A stretch of DNA of 64,000 nt from Maricaulis sp. (lineage in GTDB: Bacteria > Pseudomonadota > Alphaproteobacteria > Caulobacterales > Maricaulaceae): positions 62,001 through 126,000 of the forward strand of contig NZ_JASBRQ010000053.1 in the NCBI RefSeq assembly GCF_030149425.1, written 5' to 3'. A program made the translations under genes and the position numbers. How positions within the stretch are numbered: the first letter of the stretch is position 1; every line of letters starts with the position of its first letter. This document shows positions 56,894 to 64,000 of the stretch, piece by piece. The notes below the pieces were generated by a model. It was given only the letters and a program-made list of their open reading frames with translations, was not told the DNA's origin and ran no database searches.

Positions 56894-56901
56894 TCGCCTG
56901 A

Positions 56902-57153
56902 TTAGCGGACCGCAACGCGCAGGGCGTCCGGTGCCATCCAGGCCGGCATGGCGTGACCGTCCTTGGGGCTCATGGCCAGGTGATAGCCCTTATGCAGATA
57001 GCGGCAGACAGAGCGCATATCCTCGACATGAATGCAGCTGAGTTCATCGGTCGGATGCTGCATGCGGAAATAGCCGTCGCGAAACTTGTGCGGAACGAGA
57101 TTGCGCTGGGCGCCGCCGGCACCGTTGACGATGGCTTGGATTGCGATGGCCAT
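56902..57153 (-). CDS. Small conserved-looking protein of unknown function
   Basis: An 83-residue protein that I do not recognise. It is likely real: a strong ribosome-binding site (GAGGAGA) lies 8 nt before the ATG, codon use matches its neighbours, and it converges on the WYL regulator with an 8-bp gap. It is rich in His, Met and Cys (two Cys, HPTDELSCIH and MRSVCRYLHKGYH), which could hint at metal or redox binding. A 6-bp-arm hairpin overlaps its ribosome-binding site. Confidence 0.55.
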   Translation of the reverse strand: MAIAIQAIVNGAGGAQRNLVPHKFRDGYFRMQHPTDELSCIHVEDMRSVCRYLHKGYHLAMSPKDGHAMPAWMAPDALRVAVR

Positions 57154-57164
57154 GATGTGATCTC

Positions 57165-57180
57165 CTCAACTTGTGTTGAG
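57165..57180 (-). promoter_or_regulatory. Inverted repeat abutting the ribosome-binding site of the 83-residue gene
   Basis: CTCAACTTGTGTTGAG has perfect 6-bp arms and a 4-nt centre. On the minus strand its 3' arm runs into the GAGGAGA ribosome-binding site. It could be an operator or an mRNA hairpin that hides the ribosome-binding site. Confidence 0.4.
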
Positions 57181-57231
57181 ACCAATATGACCCGTGGGGG
57201 CGACATTTTCGGTCACCCGCAAAATTCAAGA

Positions 57232-57264
57232 GAAACGCCGGTCGTTGGGGGCGACCGGCGTTTC
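57232..57264. repeat. Perfect 13-bp inverted repeat (hairpin)
   Basis: Arms GAAACGCCGGTCG (57232-57244) and CGACCGGCGTTTC (57252-57264) are perfectly complementary around a 7-nt loop. On the minus strand the stem is followed by TCTTGAATTTTGC, a weak terminator tail. No annotated minus-strand gene feeds into it. Confidence 0.6.
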
Positions 57265-57492
57265 AGCTATCTGTGCGATAATGAGACCAGCAAACCTGCG
57301 AGGGACTGTGTGGGCCGCTGATCTCGAGTGTGAGAATGACGATTCTGCCCTGAACCGTGTATGAACAACATGAATGAACGAAATAAGGCATGATTTTCAG
57401 CGCAATACCCTTGGGGGTTTGCCTTATGGTCAAGCCGCGTTCACCTTGTATCCATCTGTTTCTGGCACAGGTTCAGGCAACAGGATTCTGCA

Positions 57493-58716
57493 ATGACCGC
57501 TACTGCCGCGCTCCCCGGAGCTTCGAAACAACAATCCGAGATCGACACGCGCTGCCGTGAACACGCCCGCGTGCTCGCCGGCAAGGGCGGATTTCACGCC
57601 CGTTTCGATGATGAAGACTTGAGCGGTTTAAGCTTTGCCGGCGCGGATTTGCGCGAGGCTAGCTTCCGCAATGCCAATCTCAGCGGCTGTGATTTTACCA
57701 GCGCCGATCTCACCGATGCCGATCTCTCCGGTGCCAATCTCAGTAAGACCCGGCTGATCGGCGCCCGTCTGGAACGCTGCGATATGCGTGGCTGCGATAT
57801 GAGCGAGGCGGATCTCTCGGCCAGCCAGTGCCAGAATGCCGATTTCCGTGAACTGACCCGGATGGGCAAAAACGGAGAAGCCAGCGAAACCCGGGCCACG
57901 CGGCTGACCCAGGCCAGCCTCGGCGGGGTCAATCTGAGTTTCGCCAGGCTTGCCGGCGCAGATGCGGAAGGTGCGGACCTGTCCGACGCCAATCTCAACA
58001 ACACCCGCCTGATGCGCGCCAATCTGGCCGGAGCCGTGATGCACAATGCGGTGCTGGCCCACACGGATTTTGCCGGTGCTGATCTCAGCAATGCTGATCT
58101 GCGCGGCGCGCTTGAAAGCCAGGTGCGCACGGATCTGGCGAAGACCGAGGGCATGCAGACCGGCGCCCTGCCCGACGCGGTCAGCGCGGCGGCAATCGAG
58201 CCCGATGATGATCCGCGACCGCTCAGTTCCAAACTGCGCGACCACGAGAAACTCTGCCGCAGCAATGGCCGGGATGGTGCACCGGCCAATTTCGCCGGCA
58301 TGGACATGCGCGAAGCGGGGTCACTGGCCGAGCGCAACCTCACCGCCCTGCCCGCACCCGGCGCGAATTTCTCCGGCCTCGACATGCGCGGTGCTGAATT
58401 GCAGGGCGCACGGCTTCAGCAAGCCGATCTGAGAGCCTGCGACCTGCGCGGCGCAGATCTCCGCGGCGCCGATCTCAGCGGCGCTCTGCTCACCCACGCT
58501 GATCTACGCGGCGCCAAGCTGTCCGGCCTGACGTTGCAGGCGGACCGGGTTTTGCCGACGCGCCTGAGCGGAGCCAATTGCCGCTATGCGCGATTTGAAG
58601 GCGCCGCCCTGGATGCGATCAATACCAGCGATGCCGATCTCGCCTATGCCCGCTTTGAACAGGACCAGGCCGGCGCATTGTCCGGCGCTGATCTGTCCAA
58701 AAGCCTGATTGGCTAG
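57493..58716 (+). CDS. Pentapeptide-repeat protein
   Basis: A 407-residue protein with two blocks of A(D/N)LxX pentapeptide repeats, at about residues 45-215 ([20 protein letters not shown]) and 290-405 ([20 protein letters not shown]), joined by a more polar linker. Such repeats fold into a right-handed quadrilateral beta-helix. Some family members mimic DNA to protect gyrase, but most, like this one, have no assigned role. No signal peptide is seen. It overlaps the convergent CaiB-type gene by 4 bp. Confidence 0.85.
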   Translation: MTATAALPGASKQQSEIDTRCREHARVLAGKGGFHARFDDEDLSGLSFAGADLREASFRNANLSGCDFTSADLTDADLSGANLSKTRLIGARLERCDMRGCDMSEADLSASQCQNADFRELTRMGKNGEASETRATRLTQASLGGVNLSFARLAGADAEGADLSDANLNNTRLMRANLAGAVMHNAVLAHTDFAGADLSNADLRGALESQVRTDLAKTEGMQTGALPDAVSAAAIEPDDDPRPLSSKLRDHEKLCRSNGRDGAPANFAGMDMREAGSLAERNLTALPAPGANFSGLDMRGAELQGARLQQADLRACDLRGADLRGADLSGALLTHADLRGAKLSGLTLQADRVLPTRLSGANCRYARFEGAALDAINTSDADLAYARFEQDQAGALSGADLSKSLIG

Positions 58717-59822
58717 TCTGCGGTCGCCGGGCGCTGAACGCCCCAGTCGGCCAACACTTCATCGGTGTCACGCCCCGGCACGGCCGCGACGCCCTGGATC
58801 GCTCCCGGCGTGTGGGAGAAACGCGGTGCTGGTGAGGGATGACGCACGCCATCAATCTCCGTGAAAGAGGCCCGTTCGACCATGTGCGGGTGCTCGGCCG
58901 CCTCATCAATGCTCAGCACAGGGGCAAAACAGGCGTCGGTACCCTCGAGCAGGGTGCACCATTCATCCCGTGACTTTTCCTTGAACAGAGCCGCAAACTT
59001 CGCCTTGGCCTCATCCCAGCCCCGTCCGGACCAGTCCGCCGGTATCTCCTGCGGGTCAATTCCCGCTTTCTCGCAGAACAGCTGGTAGAATTCCGGCTCG
59101 AGCGGGCCCAGGGAAATGTGCTTGCCATCGGCACACTCATAGACGGCGTAGAAATGGGCGCCGCCATCGAGCAGGTTCGTGCCGCGATCATTCGACCACA
59201 GACCCAGCGCCTTGAGCTGATACTGCGATGCCATCAGCGAGGCTGCACCATCGACGATAGCGGCATCGACCACCTGCCCCTCCCCACTCGTGCGGGCATG
59301 GGTCAGCGCGGCCAGGACACCAAAGCCGAGATACATCGCACCGCCGCCGAAATCGCCAACCAGGTTGAGCGGAATTACCGGGGTTTGCGGCGTACCAATG
59401 GCGCCGAGTGCGCCGGACAGGGAGACATAATTGATGTCATGGCCAGCAGCATGGGCCAGCGGTCCATATTGGCCCCACCCGGTCATGCGGCCATAGACGA
59501 GCTTGGGATTGGCCTTGAGCGCAACGTCCGGTCCGAAGCCGAGCCGCTCCATGACACCGGGCCGGTAGCCCTCAAGCAGAATGTCGGCCTGTTTGATGAG
59601 ATCGAGGCAAACCGCCTTGTCTGCATCGACTTTCAGATTGAGTGCAATCGAACGCCGGCCGCGACCGAGGACATCGGCTGCACCGCCGCCCATCGCTCCG
59701 GGCCGGTCGATACGGATCACGTCTGCACCCATGTCGGAAAGCATCATGGCGCAGAAGGGTGCCGGGCCAAGCCCAACAAATTCGACGACTTTAACGCCTT
59801 TTAGAGGTCCTTGAGGTTTCAT
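58713..59822 (-). CDS. CaiB/BaiF CoA-transferase family protein (alpha-methylacyl-CoA racemase-like)
   Basis: A 369-residue family III CoA-transferase fold protein. The N-terminal [20 protein letters not shown] and [16 protein letters not shown], then [16 protein letters not shown] (His/Asp active-site region), match alpha-methylacyl-CoA racemases. The family racemises 2-methylacyl-CoA for branched-chain or sterol side-chain beta-oxidation; the substrate here is inferred only from resemblance. It is divergent from the PopA-like gene. Confidence 0.88.
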   Translation of the reverse strand: MKPQGPLKGVKVVEFVGLGPAPFCAMMLSDMGADVIRIDRPGAMGGGAADVLGRGRRSIALNLKVDADKAVCLDLIKQADILLEGYRPGVMERLGFGPDVALKANPKLVYGRMTGWGQYGPLAHAAGHDINYVSLSGALGAIGTPQTPVIPLNLVGDFGGGAMYLGFGVLAALTHARTSGEGQVVDAAIVDGAASLMASQYQLKALGLWSNDRGTNLLDGGAHFYAVYECADGKHISLGPLEPEFYQLFCEKAGIDPQEIPADWSGRGWDEAKAKFAALFKEKSRDEWCTLLEGTDACFAPVLSIDEAAEHPHMVERASFTEIDGVRHPSPAPRFSHTPGAIQGVAAVPGRDTDEVLADWGVQRPATAD

Positions 59823-59917
59823 ACGCGCATCCTTCTCGATTCGGCGGTTTCAGAAACGTGGCATTTGTGACAAACTCAAGAAACAAGCATTCGTCTTCAG
59901 GGGCGACAGGGGGGCAT

Positions 59918-61234
59918 ATGGGACGCGAGTTGGACGTCCTTGTGTATGGCGCGGCGGAGCGCGCCCGGGGGATTGTTGAACAATTGGACCGGCTGGCTTT
60001 TCGGGCCCGCGTGATCCGTGAGGACACGCCGCCGGCCCGCAAGTCCCGTTTCTATGCCGCTGAAATCATTTTTGCTCATGACGCTGACACCGTGACGCAG
60101 GCGCACGCAGCCCTTGAGAGCTTTGCGCCGGGCCATCGCCCGGTGATCGTCGTTGGCCCCTCGGAGATTGCCGGACTTGCGGGTGTTGATGCCTGGATTC
60201 CCGAACCGGCCCTGCCGGCCCAGATTGCCGCCCGCGCCCGCGCCCTCTTCCGTCTGTCGACGATGGAATTGGTGGCCCAGCGCCGCGCCCATGTAACAGC
60301 GCTTTACGGCGAGCGTCACACGGCAGCGGAACGGACCGAGAGCAAGTCCAGCGTCCTGTATGTCGGCGATGCCTCGCCGCGCTTCATGTCGCTGCAACAC
60401 GCCATGGACGAAACCGGCGCGGAAGTGGTCGCGGCCTTCTCCTCCTATTCAGCCTTCGACTATCTGCATGAACGCAGTTTCGATGCCGTTGTGCTCAATG
60501 CCAGTGGCAAGCGCGATACCGCTTTCACCATCAGTTCGGCCATGCGCCGCAATGCCCGGCTCTATCACACACCGGTCCTGCTGCTGTCCGATGATGATGA
60601 TCTGGAAGCCGCCGAAGAGGCTTTTGCCCGTGGCGTCTCCGATATTCTGCCGCCGGATACGACGGATGATGAAATGCGCGACCGCGTGCTCGCCCTTGCT
60701 GCGGAGCGCCGTCGCCGCCGCCAGGCCAAGGCGGCGCTTGAAGCGTGCCGGGATCCGCGCACGCTGGACATTGAAACCGGCCTCTTCCATCCCGGCTTCC
60801 TGACCTCGCACCTGCAGGACTTGCTGGTCGGCTTTGAGCGCGACGAGCTCGGCTTCTCGCTGCTGGTTCTGCGCACGGAAGTTCCCGAGGAGGCGCATCA
60901 GCCGGATCTCGCCTCGACGGAAAAGGCGCGCCGCCAGTTTGCCGCCATGCTTCGCCACCTGTTGCGCAGCGAAGATGCAGCAGCCCGGATCGACGAGGAT
61001 CATTTCGTTGCAGTCTTGCCGCTGACCGAGGCCGAGGGTGTCGACTGCGTCGCGGCCCGCGTTTCGGCGATCGCCGAATGCACGGCATTTGAAAGCGAAG
61101 ATCCGCTTCAGCCCTTCCGCCTGGCCGTTCGCGCAACCGGGATCACGCCGCGGCCGGGTGAGACCGCAGAAGCCATGCTGGAACGTGGCCTGCGTGCCCT
61201 GCAGCTTCGCCCGGTGCTGCGCGCCCAGGCCTGA
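59918..61234 (+). CDS. popA: PopA-like protein: two receiver-like domains and a degenerate GGDEF domain
   Basis: A 438-residue protein with REC-REC-GGDEF order. The first receiver-like domain covers about residues 5-115. The second (about 145-260) has VVLNASG where the phospho-acceptor Asp would be. In the GGDEF domain (about 285-430) the active-site motif reads DEDHF (359-363), so cyclase activity is not expected. The c-di-GMP inhibitory-site motif RxxD is intact (Arg350-Asp353, RSED) at the canonical 5-residue spacing. This combination matches Caulobacter PopA, the PleD paralogue that binds c-di-GMP and helps target CtrA for ClpXP degradation. I start at ATG 59918, behind AGGGGGG; an in-frame ATG at 59858 adds 20 unrelated residues. 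Confidence 0.75.
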   Translation: MGRELDVLVYGAAERARGIVEQLDRLAFRARVIREDTPPARKSRFYAAEIIFAHDADTVTQAHAALESFAPGHRPVIVVGPSEIAGLAGVDAWIPEPALPAQIAARARALFRLSTMELVAQRRAHVTALYGERHTAAERTESKSSVLYVGDASPRFMSLQHAMDETGAEVVAAFSSYSAFDYLHERSFDAVVLNASGKRDTAFTISSAMRRNARLYHTPVLLLSDDDDLEAAEEAFARGVSDILPPDTTDDEMRDRVLALAAERRRRRQAKAALEACRDPRTLDIETGLFHPGFLTSHLQDLLVGFERDELGFSLLVLRTEVPEEAHQPDLASTEKARRQFAAMLRHLLRSEDAAARIDEDHFVAVLPLTEAEGVDCVAARVSAIAECTAFESEDPLQPFRLAVRATGITPRPGETAEAMLERGLRALQLRPVLRAQA

Positions 61235-61243
61235 TCTGACGCC

Positions 61244-64000
61244 CTAGACCGTCTCGCTGTCCGCCTGTTTGGCCCGCATGGCGATATCCGCCAGCGGTGC
61301 CATAGCTTTTTCGATCGCCCGCAAACGATCTTCCGGCGCATCCCAGGCCGTTCGCAGAACCAGTTTGTGATCAGGCCGCGCCTTGAACAGACCGGCATTT
61401 TCGCGGATGTGCGCAATCAAGCCCGGCGGATCGATAAAGCGATCCTTGCGGAAATGGATGACTGCGCCCTTCGGTCCGGCATCGACCTTTTCGACCCCGG
61501 CCCGCTTGCACAAGGTCTTGACCGCGACCACGCGCATCAGGGTCTCCACCTCTTCCGGCAAAGGACCGAACCGGTCAATGAGTTCGGCCGCAAAGGCTTC
61601 GCGCTCGGTTTTGTTCTCAAGCGATGACAGGCGCCGGTAGAGCTGCAGGCGGATGTCGAGATCGGGGACATAATGATCCGGGATCAAGACTGCGCCGCCG
61701 GCATTGATCTGCGGCGACCAGTCACCGTCCTCCTCCGCATCGCCGCCATCCCGCAGCGATGCCACCGCCTCCTCCAGCATGCTCTGGTAAAGTTCGACGC
61801 CGACATCCTTGATGTGGCCGGATTGTTCCTCACCGAGCAGATTGCCGCCGCCGCGCAGATCGAGGTCATGGCTGGCGAGGGTGAAACCGGCGCCCAGCGT
61901 GTCCAGGGAATGCAGCACTTTGAGGCGTTTCTCGGCTCCCTCGGTGATCTTCTGCCGCGCTGGCGTAGCGAGATAGGCGTAGGCGCGGGTTTTTGACCGC
62001 CCCACCCGACCGCGAAGCTGGTAAAGCTGCGACAGGCCAAACCGGTCTGCACGATGTACCACCAGCGTGTTGGCGGTCGGGATATCGATCCCGCTCTCGA
62101 CGATCGTGGTCGATAGCAGCACATCATAACGCCCCTCATAAAAGGCGGTCATGATGTCTTCCAGGGTCGAGGGCGGCATCTGGCCGTGGGCGATGACGAA
62201 ATTCACTTCCGGCACGCTCTCGCGCAGGAAGCTTGCGATCTCTTCCAGATCGGCAATCCGCGGCACCACGAAGAAGGCCTGGCCGCCGCGATACTTCTCA
62301 CGCAGCAAAGCCTCGCGAATGGTCACCGCATCGAACGGCGTCACATAGGTGCGCACGGCGAGACGGTCGACCGGCGGGGTGGCGATGATCGAGAGATCGC
62401 GGATACCCGTGAGCGCCAGCTGCAAGGTGCGCGGGATCGGAGTCGCGGTCAGGGTCAGGACATGGACATTGGCCCGTAGCGCCTTGAGCACTTCCTTGTG
62501 TTTGACGCCGAAATTCTGTTCCTCGTCGACGACGAGGAGCCCCAGATCCTTGAACTTGATCGATTTGGCGAGCAGGGCGTGGGTACCGATAATGATATCG
62601 ACTTGCCCCTCGGCCAGCTCCGCCTTGGTCTCCTTGGCCTCCTTGCTGCCAACCAGACGCGAGAGCTGACGCACCTTGACCGGCCAGCCGCGGAACCGGT
62701 CGGAAAAGGTCTTGAAATGCTGGCGTGCCAACAAGGTCGTCGGCGCAATGACAGCCACCTGCTGACCGGACATCGCGGTGACAAAAGCCGCGCGCAGCGC
62801 CACCTCGGTTTTCCCGAAACCGACATCACCGCAGATGAGGCGATCCATCGGCCGTCCCTTGGCCAAGTCGCCCATGACGTCTTCCAGCGCGTTGAGCTGG
62901 TCATCGGTCTCTGCATAGGGAAAGGCCGAACAGAATTCGTCATAGAGCCCGCTCGCGGACTCGATCGAGGGCGCACTGCGCGAAAGACGCTGGGCGGCAA
63001 TCTTGATCAGCTCATCCGCCATGTCGCGCAGGCGTTTCTTGGCCTTGGCCTTGCGCGCCTGCCAGGCGCCGCTGCCGAGCTTGTCGAGCTGGGCGGTCTC
63101 ATTGTCAGAGCCATAGCGCGAGAGCAGTTCGATATTCTCGACCGGCAGGAAGAGTTTGGACCCGCCGGAATACTCCAGCTCGATACAGTCATGCGGTGCG
63201 TCCTGCACGGGCAGGGTTTTCAGCCCCAGGAAGCGCGCCAGCCCGTGATCGGCATGAACGACCAGATCGCCGGGCGTTAGCGCCCCGGCCTCGACAATGA
63301 CATCGGCACTCTTGCGGCGCTTGCGCGGCCGTGCCAGCCGGTCACCGAGGATATCCTGTTCGGACAGGACGGCGAGTTCCTCGGTCTCAAAGCCGCGCTC
63401 CAGCGGCAACACCGCCCGGCTGACCGCTTTGTCGCCATGGGTCGAGATATCGTACCAGCGATCGGCCAGAGCGATATTCTTGACGCCATGATCTCCGAGG
63501 ACACTGGCCATCCGCTCCGATGCGCCGAGGCTCCAGGCAGCCAGCACAACCCGTTTGCCATCTGCCCTGAGAAGATTGATATGGCTGGCCACCGCATCGA
63601 ACACATTGGTGTTCTCAGCCGTCCGCTCGGCTGCAAAAACCCGCCCCTGCTTGCCGCCGACATCAACCGTATTCTCACCCGGTTCGCTGAAGGGCGAGAA
63701 ATGCCGCACGGTCCGGCCGTCCAGCACCGCGTCCCAATCGGCTTCGGCGAAATACAGCGCCGAGGGGTCAAGTGCCCGGTAGGCCGGAGCAGACAAGGCA
63801 TTGTCATGAGTTTGCCCGGCTGCGATCTGACGCGCTTCGAAATAGTCCGCGACCTGGCTCAAACGCTCGTCAAAGGCCTCTCGCGCCAAGGGGTCGACGG
63901 CGATCAGGGCATCATCCGGGAGATAATCGAAAACGCTGGCAGTCTGCGTGTAAAACAGCGGCAACCAGTGCTCGACCCCGGCGGGACGCGCGCCGGCGCT
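61244..64000 (-). CDS. mfd: Transcription-repair coupling factor Mfd (N-terminus beyond window)
   Basis: The frame is open to the right edge, giving 918 codons and missing roughly the first 240 residues. The visible N-terminal stretch (VEHWLPLFYTQ, then ASVFDYLPDDALI) belongs to the UvrB-homology part of Mfd. The RNA-polymerase-interaction domain follows (GDLVVHADHGLARFLGL). The helicase motor has Walker A-type GDVGFGKTEVALRAA, DEEQNFG, LTLTATPIPRTLQLAL and QLRGRVGRSKTRAYAY. The C-terminal TRCF domain (RLQLYRRLSSLENKTE; FGPLPEEVETLM) ends the protein. It removes stalled RNA polymerase and recruits UvrA. It converges on popA with a 9-bp gap. Any ATG/TTG inside the window is internal. Confidence 0.96.
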   Translation of the reverse strand, partial: SAGARPAGVEHWLPLFYTQTASVFDYLPDDALIAVDPLAREAFDERLSQVADYFEARQIAAGQTHDNALSAPAYRALDPSALYFAEADWDAVLDGRTVRHFSPFSEPGENTVDVGGKQGRVFAAERTAENTNVFDAVASHINLLRADGKRVVLAAWSLGASERMASVLGDHGVKNIALADRWYDISTHGDKAVSRAVLPLERGFETEELAVLSEQDILGDRLARPRKRRKSADVIVEAGALTPGDLVVHADHGLARFLGLKTLPVQDAPHDCIELEYSGGSKLFLPVENIELLSRYGSDNETAQLDKLGSGAWQARKAKAKKRLRDMADELIKIAAQRLSRSAPSIESASGLYDEFCSAFPYAETDDQLNALEDVMGDLAKGRPMDRLICGDVGFGKTEVALRAAFVTAMSGQQVAVIAPTTLLARQHFKTFSDRFRGWPVKVRQLSRLVGSKEAKETKAELAEGQVDIIIGTHALLAKSIKFKDLGLLVVDEEQNFGVKHKEVLKALRANVHVLTLTATPIPRTLQLALTGIRDLSIIATPPVDRLAVRTYVTPFDAVTIREALLREKYRGGQAFFVVPRIADLEEIASFLRESVPEVNFVIAHGQMPPSTLEDIMTAFYEGRYDVLLSTTIVESGIDIPTANTLVVHRADRFGLSQLYQLRGRVGRSKTRAYAYLATPARQKITEGAEKRLKVLHSLDTLGAGFTLASHDLDLRGGGNLLGEEQSGHIKDVGVELYQSMLEEAVASLRDGGDAEEDGDWSPQINAGGAVLIPDHYVPDLDIRLQLYRRLSSLENKTEREAFAAELIDRFGPLPEEVETLMRVVAVKTLCKRAGVEKVDAGPKGAVIHFRKDRFIDPPGLIAHIRENAGLFKARPDHKLVLRTAWDAPEDRLRAIEKAMAPLADIAMRAKQADSETV

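Larger units (their letters stand above)
57154..57492. other. Structured intergenic region without a recognised gene
   Basis: A 339-bp gap between the 83-residue gene (minus) and the pentapeptide-repeat gene (plus). It contains the 57165-57180 repeat, a possible imperfect hairpin around 57198-57218, and a perfect 13-bp inverted repeat at 57232-57264 with a 7-nt loop (TTGGGGG on the plus strand). No open frame with a convincing ribosome-binding site lies here. A small RNA or a pair of terminators is possible. Confidence 0.35.

Noticed and set aside
57493..58716. The pentapeptide-repeat protein as a Qnr-type gyrase protector
   Set aside because: Length, repeat organisation (two blocks with a linker) and context do not match Qnr, and no diagnostic loops are seen.

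Overview
The window is a continuous, GC-rich bacterial chromosome segment of housekeeping and catabolic genes, with no phage, insertion-sequence, plasmid or CRISPR signal. Gene order and content point to an alphaproteobacterium: dusB-ntrB-ntrC-ntrY-ntrX-trkA-trkH-hfq-hflX, a fused ispDF, a RatA/Coq10-type protein behind lipA, and tmk-holB-tatD-metallohydrolase. A PopA-like degenerate REC-REC-GGDEF protein and a large TonB-dependent receptor suggest the Caulobacterales/Maricaulales (Hyphomonadaceae-like) lineage. This placement is inference from gene content.

Layout. (1) 1-1117: a DUF4166 gene cut by the window edge and a GbsR/MarR-type regulator, each preceded by the same 20-bp palindrome. 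(2) 1209-4281: lipA, a RatA-like gene, a CinA-type amidohydrolase and ispDF. (3) 4365-15911: dusB, the ntrBC and ntrYX two-component pairs, the TrkAH potassium system, hfq and hflX; both NtrC and NtrX lack a recognisable GAFTGA loop. (4) 15908-22257, minus strand: mazG, a beta-lactamase-fold hydrolase, tatD, holB, tmk, a D,D-carboxypeptidase and rlpA. (5) 22553-26062: a TonB-dependent receptor with a strong terminator, then tRNA-Ser(UGA). (6) 26237-34575: accessory genes, namely an MFS transporter, a Tsx-like porin with a small STAS-like partner, msrPQ, an alpha/beta hydrolase, an M14 carboxypeptidase, a BLUF photosensor, and a TetR regulator with a sterol-desaturase-family protein.

(7) 34683-49216 is the metabolic centre of the window. 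kynA-kynB-kynU convert tryptophan to anthranilate and alanine. A CoA ligase, the bifunctional 2-aminobenzoyl-CoA monooxygenase/reductase, an SDR, an enoyl-CoA hydratase, an acyl-CoA dehydrogenase, a FadB-like fusion, a hotdog thioesterase and a Rid-family protein then make up the CoA-dependent aerobic anthranilate route of the type described in Azoarcus evansii. A MarR regulator lies inside the operon; an AsnC-type sensor domain and L-serine dehydratase end it. Most junctions overlap or are under 40 bp.

(8) 49213-54867, minus strand: an RND efflux pair and a 3-oxoacid CoA-transferase (scoAB). (9) 54954-64000: a YihY/BrkB membrane protein, a WYL regulator, a small unknown protein, a structured 339-bp intergenic region, a pentapeptide-repeat protein, a CaiB-type CoA transferase/racemase, the PopA-like protein, and mfd, whose N-terminus runs off the window.
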